A DNA stretch of 64,000 nt from Pedococcus dokdonensis. Lineage in GTDB: Bacteria > Actinomycetota > Actinomycetes > Actinomycetales > Dermatophilaceae. The DNA is taken from the NCBI RefSeq assembly GCF_900104525.1, contig NZ_LT629711.1, positions 310,001 to 374,000 of the forward strand. The letters are read 5' to 3'. The position numbers and the translations under genes were made by a program. A model generated the notes under the pieces. That model saw only the letters and a program-made list of their open reading frames with translations, was not told the DNA's origin and did no database searches. Below are positions 52,589-60,986 of the stretch, piece by piece. Numbering within the stretch: the stretch's first letter is position 1; each line of letters begins with the position of its first letter.

Positions 52589-54838
52589 GTGGTCGACGAG
52601 CGCACCAAGCTGGACAAGCTGCTCGGGGTGCGGACCGCGGGCAACCTGGCCAAGCACCGCGACCTCGTGACGGTGGGGGACCTCCTGGAGTTCTGGCCAC
52701 GTCGCTACCTGGAGCACACCTCCGACCTGTCCGACCTGCACGTCGGCAAGTACGTCGTCGCCGTGGCCGAGGTGAAGACCGCAGCCACCCGACGGCCCAA
52801 GAGTGGCCGCGGCGAGATGCTCACCGTGACCATCACCGACGGTCGCAACGACGTGGACCTCGTGTTCTTCAAGGCCTGGGGGCACAAGGACAAGCTCGTC
52901 CCCGGCGTGCGGGCGGTGTTCGCCGGTGAGGTCGGCATCTACGGCCGCAGGTGGCAGCTCGCCCACCCGGCATACCAGCTCGTCGAGGGCGACCTGGGCA
53001 CCTCGGCCACGGACCGCGGTCCCATCCCGGTCTACCTCCAGGTCAAGGGACTCCAGAACTGGACCGTGGCGGAGTGCGTGCGGATCGTCTTCGACCACCT
53101 CGAGGACGTGCCCGAGCCGTTGCCCGCGAGCCTGCGCCGACGGCACGGGCTGCCCGGCCGACTCGAGGCGCTGCGCGGCATCCACGTGCCCAAGGCCTTC
53201 CCCGAGGTGCAGCGCGCCCGTCAGCGGCTGCGCTACGAGGAGGCTCTGGTCTTCCAGACGCTGCTCGCGCAGCGTCGCGCGCGTCAGGCTGCCGACCGCA
53301 CCACCGGGCGCACCCCGCGGGCCGGCGGGCTTCTCGCGGCGTTCGACGCCCGCCTGCCCTTCGAGCTGACCGACGGGCAGAAGGCAGTCGGAGCGACCCT
53401 CGCCGAGGAGCTGGCCAAGGACGTGCCGATGAACCGCCTGCTGCAGGGTGAGGTCGGGTCCGGCAAGACGGTCATCGCGCTGCGCGCCATGCTCGCCGCC
53501 GTCGATGCGGGCGGTCAGGCTGCGCTGCTCGCACCCACGGAAGTCCTTGCAGCACAGCACCATCGGTCGATCACGACGATGCTGGGCGATCTGGCCGAGG
53601 GAGGCTTGCTGGGCGGCAGCGACATCGGCACCCGCGTCGCACTGCTCACCGGCAGCCAGTCGACCGCAGCCCGTCGCGACAACCTCCTCCAGGCCGCCAG
53701 CGGGGACGCCGGCATCGTGATCGGGACCCACGCGATCATCCAGGACAAGGTGCAGTTCCAGGACCTCGCGCTCGTCGTCGTCGACGAGCAGCACCGCTTT
53801 GGTGTCGAGCAGCGAGATGCGCTGCGCGAGAAAGGAACCCAGCCGCCCCACGTGCTCGTCATGACGGCCACGCCGATCCCACGCACCGTGACGATGACGG
53901 TCTTCGGCGACATGGAGACCTCGACCCTGGCCGAGCTCCCGCGGGGGCGTTCGCCCATCGCGACCCACGTCGTGCCGGCCGAGCGGCGGGACTGGGTGCA
54001 GCGCACCTGGGAGCGGGTGGCCGAAGAGGTGCGGTCCGGCCGGCAGGCCTACGTCGTCTGCCCCCGGATCGGTGATGGCGACGGCGGCGCGGGCAGGGCG
54101 AGGAGCGCAGGGAGTGCGTCGGCCGACGAGGAGGAGATCGCCGAGTCGGTCTTCGCGCCGGACGACGACGGTGAGGGCGCAGCGGTCGCTGCCCCGCCGC
54201 GCGAGATGGCGAGCGTCCATGCCGTCGAAGCCACCTTGCGGGCCAACCCCGCCCTCGCCGGCCTCTCGATCGCCGTGCTGCACGGCCGGATGCCGCCCGA
54301 GGACAAGGACGCGGTCATGGGCGCCTTCACCGCTGGCGAGGTCGATGTGCTGGTCTCCACCACCGTGATCGAGGTGGGCGTCGACGTGCCCAACGCGACC
54401 GTCATGGTCGTCGTCGACGCCGACCGGTTCGGGGTGTCGCAGCTGCACCAGCTGCGCGGTCGGGTCGGTCGTGGCGTGCACCCCGGGCTGTGCCTGCTCA
54501 TGACGTCGTCCGAGGCGGAGGCGTCGGTCGAGCGGCTGGAGGCCGTGGCCGGCACGAACGACGGGTTCGAGCTGGCCCGCCTCGACCTCGAGCTGCGTGG
54601 CACGGGCGACGTGCTCAGCGGCCGGCAGAGCGGAGGCGGCCGGTCGGGGAGGGGGATGGGGCGGGGGAGCTTCCGGTTCCTGTCGCTCGTGCGCGACGAA
54701 GAGATCATCCTCCAGGCGCGCGAGGACGCCGCCGAGCTGGTCGCCGCCGATCCAGAGCTGACCGATCACCCCGAGCTGGCCAAGGCCGTCACCGAGCGGG
54801 TCGACGAGGAGCAGGCAGCCTTCCTCGACCGAGGCTGA
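52589..54838 (+). CDS. recG: ATP-dependent DNA helicase RecG
   Basis: A 749-residue superfamily 2 helicase for stalled forks and Holliday junctions. An N-terminal wedge/OB domain (residues 1-190) is followed by helicase lobes: Walker A GEVGSGKTVIAL, VVVDEQHRFGVEQRDAL (D-E-Q-H), VMTATPIPRT and STTVIEVGVDVPNATVMVVVDADRFGVSQLHQLRGRVGRG (motifs V/VI). About 40 residues rich in Gly, Ser and acidic residues are inserted between the two helicase lobes. GTG start, 2 bases after the DAK2 stop. Confidence 0.96.
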   Translation: MVDERTKLDKLLGVRTAGNLAKHRDLVTVGDLLEFWPRRYLEHTSDLSDLHVGKYVVAVAEVKTAATRRPKSGRGEMLTVTITDGRNDVDLVFFKAWGHKDKLVPGVRAVFAGEVGIYGRRWQLAHPAYQLVEGDLGTSATDRGPIPVYLQVKGLQNWTVAECVRIVFDHLEDVPEPLPASLRRRHGLPGRLEALRGIHVPKAFPEVQRARQRLRYEEALVFQTLLAQRRARQAADRTTGRTPRAGGLLAAFDARLPFELTDGQKAVGATLAEELAKDVPMNRLLQGEVGSGKTVIALRAMLAAVDAGGQAALLAPTEVLAAQHHRSITTMLGDLAEGGLLGGSDIGTRVALLTGSQSTAARRDNLLQAASGDAGIVIGTHAIIQDKVQFQDLALVVVDEQHRFGVEQRDALREKGTQPPHVLVMTATPIPRTVTMTVFGDMETSTLAELPRGRSPIATHVVPAERRDWVQRTWERVAEEVRSGRQAYVVCPRIGDGDGGAGRARSAGSASADEEEIAESVFAPDDDGEGAAVAAPPREMASVHAVEATLRANPALAGLSIAVLHGRMPPEDKDAVMGAFTAGEVDVLVSTTVIEVGVDVPNATVMVVVDADRFGVSQLHQLRGRVGRGVHPGLCLLMTSSEAEASVERLEAVAGTNDGFELARLDLELRGTGDVLSGRQSGGGRSGRGMGRGSFRFLSLVRDEEIILQAREDAAELVAADPELTDHPELAKAVTERVDEEQAAFLDRG

Positions 54839-54842
54839 CGCC

Positions 54843-54879
54843 CTAAGTCACTGCTCGCTCACAGTGAGCAGTGACTTAG
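54843..54879. repeat. Perfect 14-bp inverted repeat after recG
   Basis: CTAAGTCACTGCTC (54843-54856) and GAGCAGTGACTTAG (54866-54879) enclose GCTCACAGT. GCTCAC in the loop can pair with GTGAGC, so two mutually exclusive stems are possible. It is unusually AT-rich for the region. Confidence 0.85.
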
Positions 54880-54924
54880 CCTCCGTCGCGGGATATGCAG
54901 AGGCGCGCGGGAGACGCGGAGTCC

Positions 54925-54930
54925 TAGGCT
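54925..54930 (+). promoter_or_regulatory. Putative -10 (TAGGCT) of a leaderless promoter
   Basis: TAGGCT ends 6 bases before the ATG at 54937. Confidence 0.45.
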
Positions 54931-54936
54931 CGTCGC

Positions 54937-55713
54937 ATGCTGCTCTCGCACGATGACGAAGGATCCGGGCCGGCAGTCGTGCTGCTGCACGCCGGGGTCG
55001 CGGACCGGCGGATGTGGGATGCCGTCGCGCCGGTGCTCGCGCACACCTTCCGGGTGATCCGGCCCGACCTGCGGGGGTTCGGCCAGACGCCGATGCCGCC
55101 GGAGAAGTACGCCGACGCCGACGACGTCGACGCGCTGATGGACTCGTTGGGGGTGACCGACGCTGCGGTCGTGGGCTCGTCGTTCGGAGGGCGCGTGGCG
55201 ATGGAGCTCGCCACGCTGCACCCGACCCGGGTCTCGTCGCTGGTGCTGATGTGCACGGCCTACCGGGGGCTGGAGCCGACCGAGTCCGTCAAGGCGTTCG
55301 GGCAGGAGGAGGACCGCCTGCTCGAGGCCGGTGACGTCGCCGGGGCCACCGAGCTCAACGTGCGCACCTTCCTCGGTCCCGAGGCCGACGGCGCGGCCCG
55401 GGCACTGCTGACCCTGATGCAGCGCAGGGCCTTCGACGTCCAGCTCGCGGCCGACGAGGCCGACCCCGGCCCCGAGCCGCGACGGGTCGAGGTCGATCCG
55501 ACGGGCATCGCGGTGCCCACCGTCGTGGTGTCCGGGGCACACGACCTCGACCACTTCGGCGACGTGGCGAGGCTGCTGGGTGAGCAGATCCCCGGTGCGG
55601 AGACGGTCGAGCTCGACTGGGCCGGGCACCTCCCGGCACTCGAGCGCCCCGACGCCGTCCAGGCCCTGCTGCTCGACGTGCTGCGCGACGACCCGACGGT
55701 GCACGCGCCCTGA
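54937..55713 (+). CDS. Alpha/beta-fold hydrolase
   Basis: A 258-residue hydrolase. VVLLHAGVADRRMWDAVAPVLAHTFRVIRPDLRGFG provides the oxyanion region, VVGSSFGGRVAMELA the nucleophile elbow (Ser in G-S-S-F-G-G), VVVSGAHDLDHF the acid and WAGHLPALERPD the histidine. It is typical of small esterase, peroxidase or lactonase-like enzymes; the substrate is unknown. ATG start with a leaderless signature. Followed by rsmD after 25 bases. Confidence 0.88.
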   Translation: MLLSHDDEGSGPAVVLLHAGVADRRMWDAVAPVLAHTFRVIRPDLRGFGQTPMPPEKYADADDVDALMDSLGVTDAAVVGSSFGGRVAMELATLHPTRVSSLVLMCTAYRGLEPTESVKAFGQEEDRLLEAGDVAGATELNVRTFLGPEADGAARALLTLMQRRAFDVQLAADEADPGPEPRRVEVDPTGIAVPTVVVSGAHDLDHFGDVARLLGEQIPGAETVELDWAGHLPALERPDAVQALLLDVLRDDPTVHAP

Positions 55714-55726
55714 GTCCGCGCGCTGC

Positions 55727-55732
55727 TACCTT
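55727..55732 (+). promoter_or_regulatory. Putative -10 (TACCTT) of leaderless rsmD
   Basis: TACCTT ends 6 bases before the GTG at 55739. Confidence 0.4.
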
Positions 55733-55738
55733 GCCGCC

Positions 55739-56314
55739 GTGACACGCATCATCAGCGGCCGGGCCGGGGGCACGCGGCTGGCCACCCCGGCCGGCTCCGG
55801 CACCCGGCCGACGAGCGACCGCGTGCGCGAGGCGCTGTTCTCCCGCCTGGAACACCTCGAGGTCCTGGCCGGCGCGAAAGTCGTTGACCTGTATGCCGGT
55901 TCAGGAGCCCTGGGTCTCGAAGCGGCCAGTCGTGGCGCGGCCACCGTCCTGCTCGTCGACTCGGACCGGTCCGCCGCGAAGGTGACCAAGCAGAACGCCG
56001 ACACCCTCGGCATACCCGGTGTGACGGTGCGGCAGGCCACGGTCCAGAAGGTCCTCGCATCACCTCCGGCCGCGCCCCAGACGCTGGTCTTCCTCGACCC
56101 GCCCTACGACCTCACGGAGGAGACGCTGACCGCGGACCTCACCGCGCTCACCACGGGGGGCTGGCTCGCCCCCGACGCGCTGGTGGTCGTCGAGCGGTCG
56201 GCGCGTTCGCCGGAGCCGGCCTGGCCGGACGTCCTCGAGTGCGAAGGAGAACGCCGTTACGGCGAGACGAAGATCTGGTTCGCCGGCCCGCGCCACCCTG
56301 ACGGCGTGGCCTGA
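55739..56314 (+). CDS. rsmD: 16S rRNA (guanine-N2)-methyltransferase RsmD
   Basis: A 191-residue methyltransferase that modifies G966 (E. coli numbering) of 16S rRNA. RIISGRAGGTRLATP, TRPTSDRVREALFSRLEHL, VVDLYAGSGALGLEAASRGA (SAM binding) and LVFLDPPYD (catalytic D-P-P-Y) are all present. GTG at 55739. Position before coaD is conserved, but here it is separated from coaD by two small stress-type genes. Confidence 0.95.
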   Translation: MTRIISGRAGGTRLATPAGSGTRPTSDRVREALFSRLEHLEVLAGAKVVDLYAGSGALGLEAASRGAATVLLVDSDRSAAKVTKQNADTLGIPGVTVRQATVQKVLASPPAAPQTLVFLDPPYDLTEETLTADLTALTTGGWLAPDALVVVERSARSPEPAWPDVLECEGERRYGETKIWFAGPRHPDGVA

Positions 56315-56339
56315 GCCACCGACCGCGCGTCCCGGACGC

Positions 56340-56375
56340 GAAGGAGCCCGACCGCACTCGCGGTCGGGCTCCTTC
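56340..56375. terminator. Bidirectional terminator between rsmD and the HesB-like gene
   Basis: GAAGGAGCCCGACCGC (56340-56355) pairs perfectly with 56360-56375 around ACTC (16 bp). The genes on both sides converge on it. Confidence 0.85.
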
Positions 56376-56389
56376 GTCGGTGTGGTCGG

Positions 56390-56686
56390 TCAGACCGCCT
56401 GCGGCGCCGACGGGAGCAGGCTGAACTGCACGCTCCCGGACTCGTCGACGGCGGCGTCGAGGACCTGGTCACCCAGGGCCACGGCCGCGGTCTGGTCGAG
56501 GTAGACCTTCGCGCCGTCCTGCTCGACGACGGCGTCGCCGGGCACGGCCTGCTCGGCGGTGGTCACGGTCAGGCCACCGGAGTCGGGGCCTTCCTGGCTG
56601 AACCGCAGACCGGCGTCGTCGCTGCTGAGGTTCTGGTCGACCAGGGTCTTCACGATCGTGCTGGCGTTGTCGGTCAGGGTGAGCAT
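56390..56686 (-). CDS. HesB/IscA-like protein without cysteines
   Basis: A 98-residue protein of the HesB/IscA fold: LTLTDNASTIVKTLVDQNL, GLRFSQEG, GDAVVEQDGAKVYLDQTAAVALGDQVLDA and a final strand ESGSVQFSLLPS. A-type carriers use three conserved cysteines for iron-sulfur binding; this protein has none, so it probably cannot carry a cluster by that route. Relatives are annotated as Fe-S cluster assembly HesB in actinobacteria. ATG complementary to 56684-56686 with GGAGA upstream. It is divergent from the hemerythrin gene. Confidence 0.75.
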   Translation of the reverse strand: MLTLTDNASTIVKTLVDQNLSSDDAGLRFSQEGPDSGGLTVTTAEQAVPGDAVVEQDGAKVYLDQTAAVALGDQVLDAAVDESGSVQFSLLPSAPQAV

Positions 56687-56830
56687 GGGCTCTCCGTTTC
56701 GTCCGATTGAGGTCAGTACCCCTCCACGGTGTCGCACCCGCCGCAGCGACCCAAATCGGGCGTCCGATGGGTGGGACCGACCCATTGCCACGACCCCCGA
56801 GGTGTGGCATCACCGCAGGTGGGGGATGGT

Positions 56831-57394
56831 ATGCGCATGACGGACTACGAGATCCCCCGACCGACCAGCGGCGACGTCGTCGACCTCATCCTCGACGACC
56901 ACCGGCTGTTCGAGGCCCTCCTGCGCGACCTGCGCGACTCCACTGCCGACCGCGAGGCCGCGCGGGCCGCGCTGTCCGCCGTGCTCATCGCGCACGGCGA
57001 GGCCGAGGAGGAGAAGGTCTACACCCAGCTCAAGAGCAAGCGGGCGATCACCGCCCACGAGGCCGAGCACGGTGAGGAGGAGCACGCCGAGGGCAACGAG
57101 GCGCTGCTGGCGCTGCTGGAGTGCAAGGGCACCGACACCCAGAAGTTCGACGACGCCGTGGAGGACCTCGCCACCGCGCTGAACCACCACATCGGCGAGG
57201 AGGAGCAGACCATCCTCAACCCGGCGCGCGAGGACGTCTCCGAACAGGTGCGCCAGGACCTGGGCGCCGCCTGGACTGCTCGTCGCAACGAGCTGCTCGA
57301 CGAGGACGCCGGGTCGATCACGAACGTCCGCAAGATCGTCGCCCGGGCCCACAAGGAGGGGCTGCTCCCCGCCGACGACGAGGACGAGGAGTAG
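56831..57394 (+). CDS. Hemerythrin HHE domain protein
   Basis: A 187-residue four-helix bundle protein with HHE-type di-iron ligands: DDHRLFEALLRDL, IAHGEAEEEKVYTQL, EAEHGEEEHAEGNEAL and ALNHHIGEEEQTIL. Such proteins sense or store oxygen, nitric oxide or iron. It starts MRMTDYEIPR; the ATG two codons later (56837) may be the real start since GGGGGA is then 10 bases away. The C-terminus is acidic. The divergent HesB-like gene may share its stress role; that is inference. Confidence 0.85.
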   Translation: MRMTDYEIPRPTSGDVVDLILDDHRLFEALLRDLRDSTADREAARAALSAVLIAHGEAEEEKVYTQLKSKRAITAHEAEHGEEEHAEGNEALLALLECKGTDTQKFDDAVEDLATALNHHIGEEEQTILNPAREDVSEQVRQDLGAAWTARRNELLDEDAGSITNVRKIVARAHKEGLLPADDEDEE

Positions 57395-57429
57395 ACCGGC
57401 AGGGCGGTCGGGGCAGCCGGCTTCGCTGC

Positions 57430-57435
57430 TAGCGT
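57430..57435 (+). promoter_or_regulatory. Putative -10 (TAGCGT) of leaderless coaD
   Basis: TAGCGT ends 6 bases before the GTG at 57442. Confidence 0.45.
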
Positions 57436-57441
57436 TCCCGT

Positions 57442-57933
57442 GTGACCAGCCCCCGTCGGTGCGTGTGCCCCGGCTCCTACGACCCCGTGACCCTCGGCCA
57501 CAGCGACGTGATCCGCCGGGCCGCGGGGCTCTACGACGAGGTCGTCGTCGCTGTGATGCACAACCCCGCCAAGCGGGGCACCTTCACCCCCGAGGAGCGC
57601 CGCGACCTCATCGTCGACACGTGCGCCGACCTCGACAACGTCAGGGTGGAGCTCTTCGCGGGCCGCCTGCTCGTCGACGTCGCCCGTGAGCTCGAGGCGA
57701 CCGCCATCGTCAAGGGGCTGCGCGGCGGCACCGACTTCGCCTACGAGCTGCCGATGGCCCTGATGAACCGGCACCTCACCGGCATCGAGACCGTGTTCCT
57801 GCCCGGTGACCCGAGCCTCGAGCACATCTCGAGCTCGCTCGTGAAGGAGGTCGCCGCCCACGGCGGCGACATCTCCGGGCTGGTGAGCGACCGGGTCCGC
57901 GACGCGCTGCTGGCCCGCCTCCAGGGGGAGTGA
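57442..57933 (+). CDS. coaD: Phosphopantetheine adenylyltransferase
   Basis: A 163-residue nucleotidyltransferase, penultimate step of coenzyme A synthesis. CPGSYDPVTLGHSDVIRRA carries the T/HxGH motif, AIVKGLRGGTDFAYELPMALMN binds pantetheine phosphate and EHISSSLVKEVAAHGGDISGLV is the C-terminal signature. GTG start on a probable leaderless mRNA. Its stop TGA overlaps a GTG that would be the expected start of the next gene but is out of frame. Confidence 0.96.
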   Translation: MTSPRRCVCPGSYDPVTLGHSDVIRRAAGLYDEVVVAVMHNPAKRGTFTPEERRDLIVDTCADLDNVRVELFAGRLLVDVARELEATAIVKGLRGGTDFAYELPMALMNRHLTGIETVFLPGDPSLEHISSSLVKEVAAHGGDISGLVSDRVRDALLARLQGE

Positions 57934-57934
57934 C

Positions 57935-60049
57935 CTGACCTCGACGGACCGGAGCCCGACCCACCCTCGGGCGACCCGCTTCCGGCCTGACGTCGAGGGA
58001 CTGCGCGCCGTCGCCGTGCTGCTCGTCGTGCTCTACCACGCGGGTCTCCCGCTCCCGAACGGCTTCCTCGGGGTCGACGTCTTCTTCGTCATCTCGGGGT
58101 TCCTCATCACCGGCATCCTCGTCCGCGAGCTGCTCACCACCGGCACCATCAGCTGGACCCGGTTCGTCGGACGCCGGATCCGGCGGCTCCTGCCCGCGGC
58201 CATCCTCGTCCTCGTCGTGACGGCCGTGGTGGCGTGGTTCGTCGTGCCGGGGCTGCGCCGCCGCGACATCGGCACCGACGTCGCAGGTGCCGCGCTCTAC
58301 GTCGTCAACTGGGTGCTGGCCCACCGTGCGGTCGACTACCTCGCCTCCGACAGCATCCCCTCTCCCGTGCAGCACTTCTGGTCGCTGGCGGTGGAGGAGC
58401 AGTTCTACGTCGTGTGGCCGCTGGCCCTGATCGCCCTGGCCCTGGTGCTCAACCGTCTGGGGCGCCGCCCCGGCGTGGGCGTCGTCGCCGGCCTCCTCAC
58501 CGTCATCGCCGTCCCGTCCTTCGGGTATGCCGTGTGGCTGGGTGGCGTCGACCCCGACCGCGCCTACTTCGTCACCACGACCAGGGCGTGGGAGCTCGGG
58601 GTGGGCGCGGCGCTCGCGGTCTGGTGCGCGGGTCGGGAGGCGAGCCCGCGGCATACCGACCCGGCGGGCGCGGCGACGCGCGCAGGGACGTGGGCGTTCG
58701 TCGGCTGGGTGGGGCTCGCCGCGGTGATCGGTTCGGCGTGCTGGTTGCCGGCAGGTGCGGTGACCCCGGGCCCCTGGACCCTCGTGCCCACCGTGGGGGC
58801 CGCGGCCGTGCTGCTGTCGGGCTGGGCCGGCACGCCGGGCGGCCCGGTCAGGCTGCTCGGCGCCGCGCCGATGGTCTGGATCGGGAGCCTGTCCTACTCC
58901 ATCTACCTGTGGCACTGGCCGGCCCTGGTGCTGACCGAGTGGGCGCTCGACGGGATCTCGACCACGCAGCGGCTCCTCGTGCTCGCCCTGTCGTTCCTGC
59001 CGGCCTGGGGGAGCCACCGGTGGCTGGAGAGCCCGATCCACCACAGTCGTGCCCTGGCCGAACGCACCCGTCCGGTGCTGGCGCTCGGGGTCGCCCTGTC
59101 GGCTGTCGGAGCCCTCGCCGCTCTGCCCCTCACCCAGGCGGCGTCGCCGTTCCGCACCACGCCCGTGTCCGGCGCGCGCCCGGCGGTCGACAGCCTCGGC
59201 GCCGCGACCCTGTCGTCCCCGCCGAGCAGCGATCCGGCCACCTATGCCGTGGACGACTGGGAGTGGTTGACCCCCGACCCCCAGCTGGCGGGGGAGGACC
59301 GCCCGGCCGCGGACGTCGACCGCTGCCAGGTCGACCGGCTCGTCGAGGAACCGGTCGCGTGCGAGTTCGGGGTGCCGGACGGCACCACGACGGTCGCGCT
59401 GGTGGGCGACTCCAAGGCGATGCAGTGGCTGCCGGCGCTCGAACGACTCGCCCCCGGGCGCGGCTGGCGGATCGTGACCTACGGCAAGTCGGCCTGCGCG
59501 TTCGCGGACGGCCGTGCGCAGAACGAGGGGCGCGCCTACCCGGCCTGCGACGAGTGGAACCGCCGGGTCGTGGAGCGGCTGGCCGCCGCGCCACCCGACC
59601 TCCTCCTGACCTCCGGGTATGCCGCGTCGGCCTGGGACGGCGCGAGCGCCACGCGGGCGGCCCTGGTGCGCGGCCTCGCGACCCGTTGGTCGCAGCTGCG
59701 CGAACGCGGGGTGCCGGTGGTGGTGCTCGGCGACAGCCCGTTGTCGCCCGACGACCTCGACGTGTGCACGGCCCGGCACCCCCACGAGCTGAGCCGGTGC
59801 GCCTTCGAGCGGGGTCCCGCCGTGGCGGGCAGCGGGCTGCCGGCGCAGGTCGAGGCAGCGGCCGCTTCCGGCACCCCGCTGGTCGACCTCACACCCTGGA
59901 TCTGCCCCGTTCCGCGCTGTCCGGTCGCGATCGGGAACGTCACGATCCACCGCGCCGGGGACCACCTCACCGCCACCTACGTGCGGACGCTCGCGACCGT
60001 GCTGGGCGCGGAGCTCGACCGGGCGGCCCCCGCGCATTTGGGGGAGTAG
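57935..60049 (+). CDS. Membrane acyltransferase of the OafA/YrhL type with C-terminal SGNH domain
   Basis: An approximately 704-residue protein. RPDVEGLRAVAVLLVVLYHAG is the characteristic N-terminal segment of acyltransferase-3 proteins, followed by about ten membrane helices (LGVDVFFVISGFLITGILV, HFWSLAVEEQFYVVWPLAL). The periplasmic SGNH hydrolase part starts near LVGDSKAMQWLPAL (Ser) and ends with GDHLTATYV (Asp-x-x-His). It O-acetylates an envelope polysaccharide or peptidoglycan. No ATG, GTG or TTG precedes the conserved motif in frame; CTG at 57935 is the only plausible start, with GGGGGAG upstream. Otherwise an indel has shifted the GTG at 57930. The first standard codon in frame, GTG 58016, would delete the motif. 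Confidence 0.85.
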   Translation: MTSTDRSPTHPRATRFRPDVEGLRAVAVLLVVLYHAGLPLPNGFLGVDVFFVISGFLITGILVRELLTTGTISWTRFVGRRIRRLLPAAILVLVVTAVVAWFVVPGLRRRDIGTDVAGAALYVVNWVLAHRAVDYLASDSIPSPVQHFWSLAVEEQFYVVWPLALIALALVLNRLGRRPGVGVVAGLLTVIAVPSFGYAVWLGGVDPDRAYFVTTTRAWELGVGAALAVWCAGREASPRHTDPAGAATRAGTWAFVGWVGLAAVIGSACWLPAGAVTPGPWTLVPTVGAAAVLLSGWAGTPGGPVRLLGAAPMVWIGSLSYSIYLWHWPALVLTEWALDGISTTQRLLVLALSFLPAWGSHRWLESPIHHSRALAERTRPVLALGVALSAVGALAALPLTQAASPFRTTPVSGARPAVDSLGAATLSSPPSSDPATYAVDDWEWLTPDPQLAGEDRPAADVDRCQVDRLVEEPVACEFGVPDGTTTVALVGDSKAMQWLPALERLAPGRGWRIVTYGKSACAFADGRAQNEGRAYPACDEWNRRVVERLAAAPPDLLLTSGYAASAWDGASATRAALVRGLATRWSQLRERGVPVVVLGDSPLSPDDLDVCTARHPHELSRCAFERGPAVAGSGLPAQVEAAAASGTPLVDLTPWICPVPRCPVAIGNVTIHRAGDHLTATYVRTLATVLGAELDRAAPAHLGE

Positions 60050-60128
60050 GCCGTGCTCCGGTAATCTCGTGCGTCGGTCATGTCCTCGCCCGAGGCTCAG
60101 GCCGAGTCACTCGACCTCTGCTGGAGCC

Positions 60129-60773
60129 ATGGAACACCTCAACCCCCGATCGCCGCTGGTCTTCGACACCACGGACCTCGGACGGCGACCGGGTTCCATG
60201 GAGCGCCTCCAGCGCACGGTCGAGGCGCCTGCCGTCCTCGGCACGGACGTGATCGCGGTCCCGGTAGGGTCCCCGGTCGAGCTGGAGCTCCGGCTCGAGT
60301 CCGTCGTCGAGGGAGTGCTGGTCACCGGCTCGGTCCACGCCACGGCAACCGGCGCCTGCGTGCGGTGCCTGGACCCCGTCAGCCGTGAGGTCGACGGACG
60401 GTTCCAGGAGCTGTTCGCCTACGCCGATCGCGCAGCCCACCACCGTGCGGTGGGTGCGGACGACGACGAGACCGATGAGCACGTGCTCGAGGGCGACCTG
60501 TTCGACCTCGAACCCGTGCTCGTGGACACGGTGGTGCCAGCACTGCCGTTCCAGCCCGTGTGCCGGGACGACTGCCCAGGCCTGTGCTCCGAGTGCGGAG
60601 CTCGCCTGGCGGACGACCCGGACCACCACCACGAAGTGCTCGACCCCCGGTGGGCCGCGCTGAGCGCGCTGTCGGCCGAGGGCAACCCAGGCTCGGGTGC
60701 CACCCACCTGGGCACCACCCAGAGCAAGACCCCGAGCAACACCCCGAGCAACACCGAAGAGAAGAGGAACTGA
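60129..60773 (+). CDS. YceD family protein (DUF177)
   Basis: A 214-residue protein: LVFDTTDLGRRPGSMERLQRTV, then GVLVTGSVHATATGACVRCLDPVSREV with the first Cys pair (CVRC) and LPFQPVCRDDCPGLCSECGARLADDPDHHHE with the second zinc-like group. YceD co-occurs with rpmF in most bacteria and has been linked to 23S rRNA accumulation, so it is likely an assembly factor. The C-terminal SKTPSNTPSNTEEKRN tail is unusual. ATG at 60129. rpmF begins directly downstream. Confidence 0.92.
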   Translation: MEHLNPRSPLVFDTTDLGRRPGSMERLQRTVEAPAVLGTDVIAVPVGSPVELELRLESVVEGVLVTGSVHATATGACVRCLDPVSREVDGRFQELFAYADRAAHHRAVGADDDETDEHVLEGDLFDLEPVLVDTVVPALPFQPVCRDDCPGLCSECGARLADDPDHHHEVLDPRWAALSALSAEGNPGSGATHLGTTQSKTPSNTPSNTEEKRN

Positions 60774-60774
60774 C

Positions 60775-60969
60775 GTGGCTGTCCCGAAGCGGAAGACGTC
60801 GCGCTCCAACACCCGTTCGCGTCGTGCGAACTGGAAGACGACGGCGACCACGCTGACCACGTGCCCCCAGTGCAAGGCCCCGACCCAGCCGCACGTGGCG
60901 TGCCCGTCCTGCGGCACCTACAAGGGCCGTCACTACACGCCGGCCGAGCGCACCGAGCACCAGGGCTGA
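60775..60969 (+). CDS. rpmF: 50S ribosomal protein L32 (zinc-binding form)
   Basis: A 64-residue L32: [20 protein letters not shown] is the standard start and [23 protein letters not shown] carries the four zinc cysteines. GTG start with GAGGAAC upstream, one base after the YceD stop. Confidence 0.97.
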   Translation: MAVPKRKTSRSNTRSRRANWKTTATTLTTCPQCKAPTQPHVACPSCGTYKGRHYTPAERTEHQG

Positions 60970-60986
60970 CCCAGTTTGAACCTCGC

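Noticed and set aside
57776..60037. A 753-codon minus-strand open frame across coaD and the acyltransferase
   Set aside because: Antisense shadow of conserved genes; low-complexity Arg/Gly/Pro composition.
60080..60388. Open frame starting at the ATG before the YceD gene
   Set aside because: It overlaps the conserved YceD frame in another phase, lacks hydrophobic or amino-acid-run features of a leader, and turns into an Arg-rich shadow.
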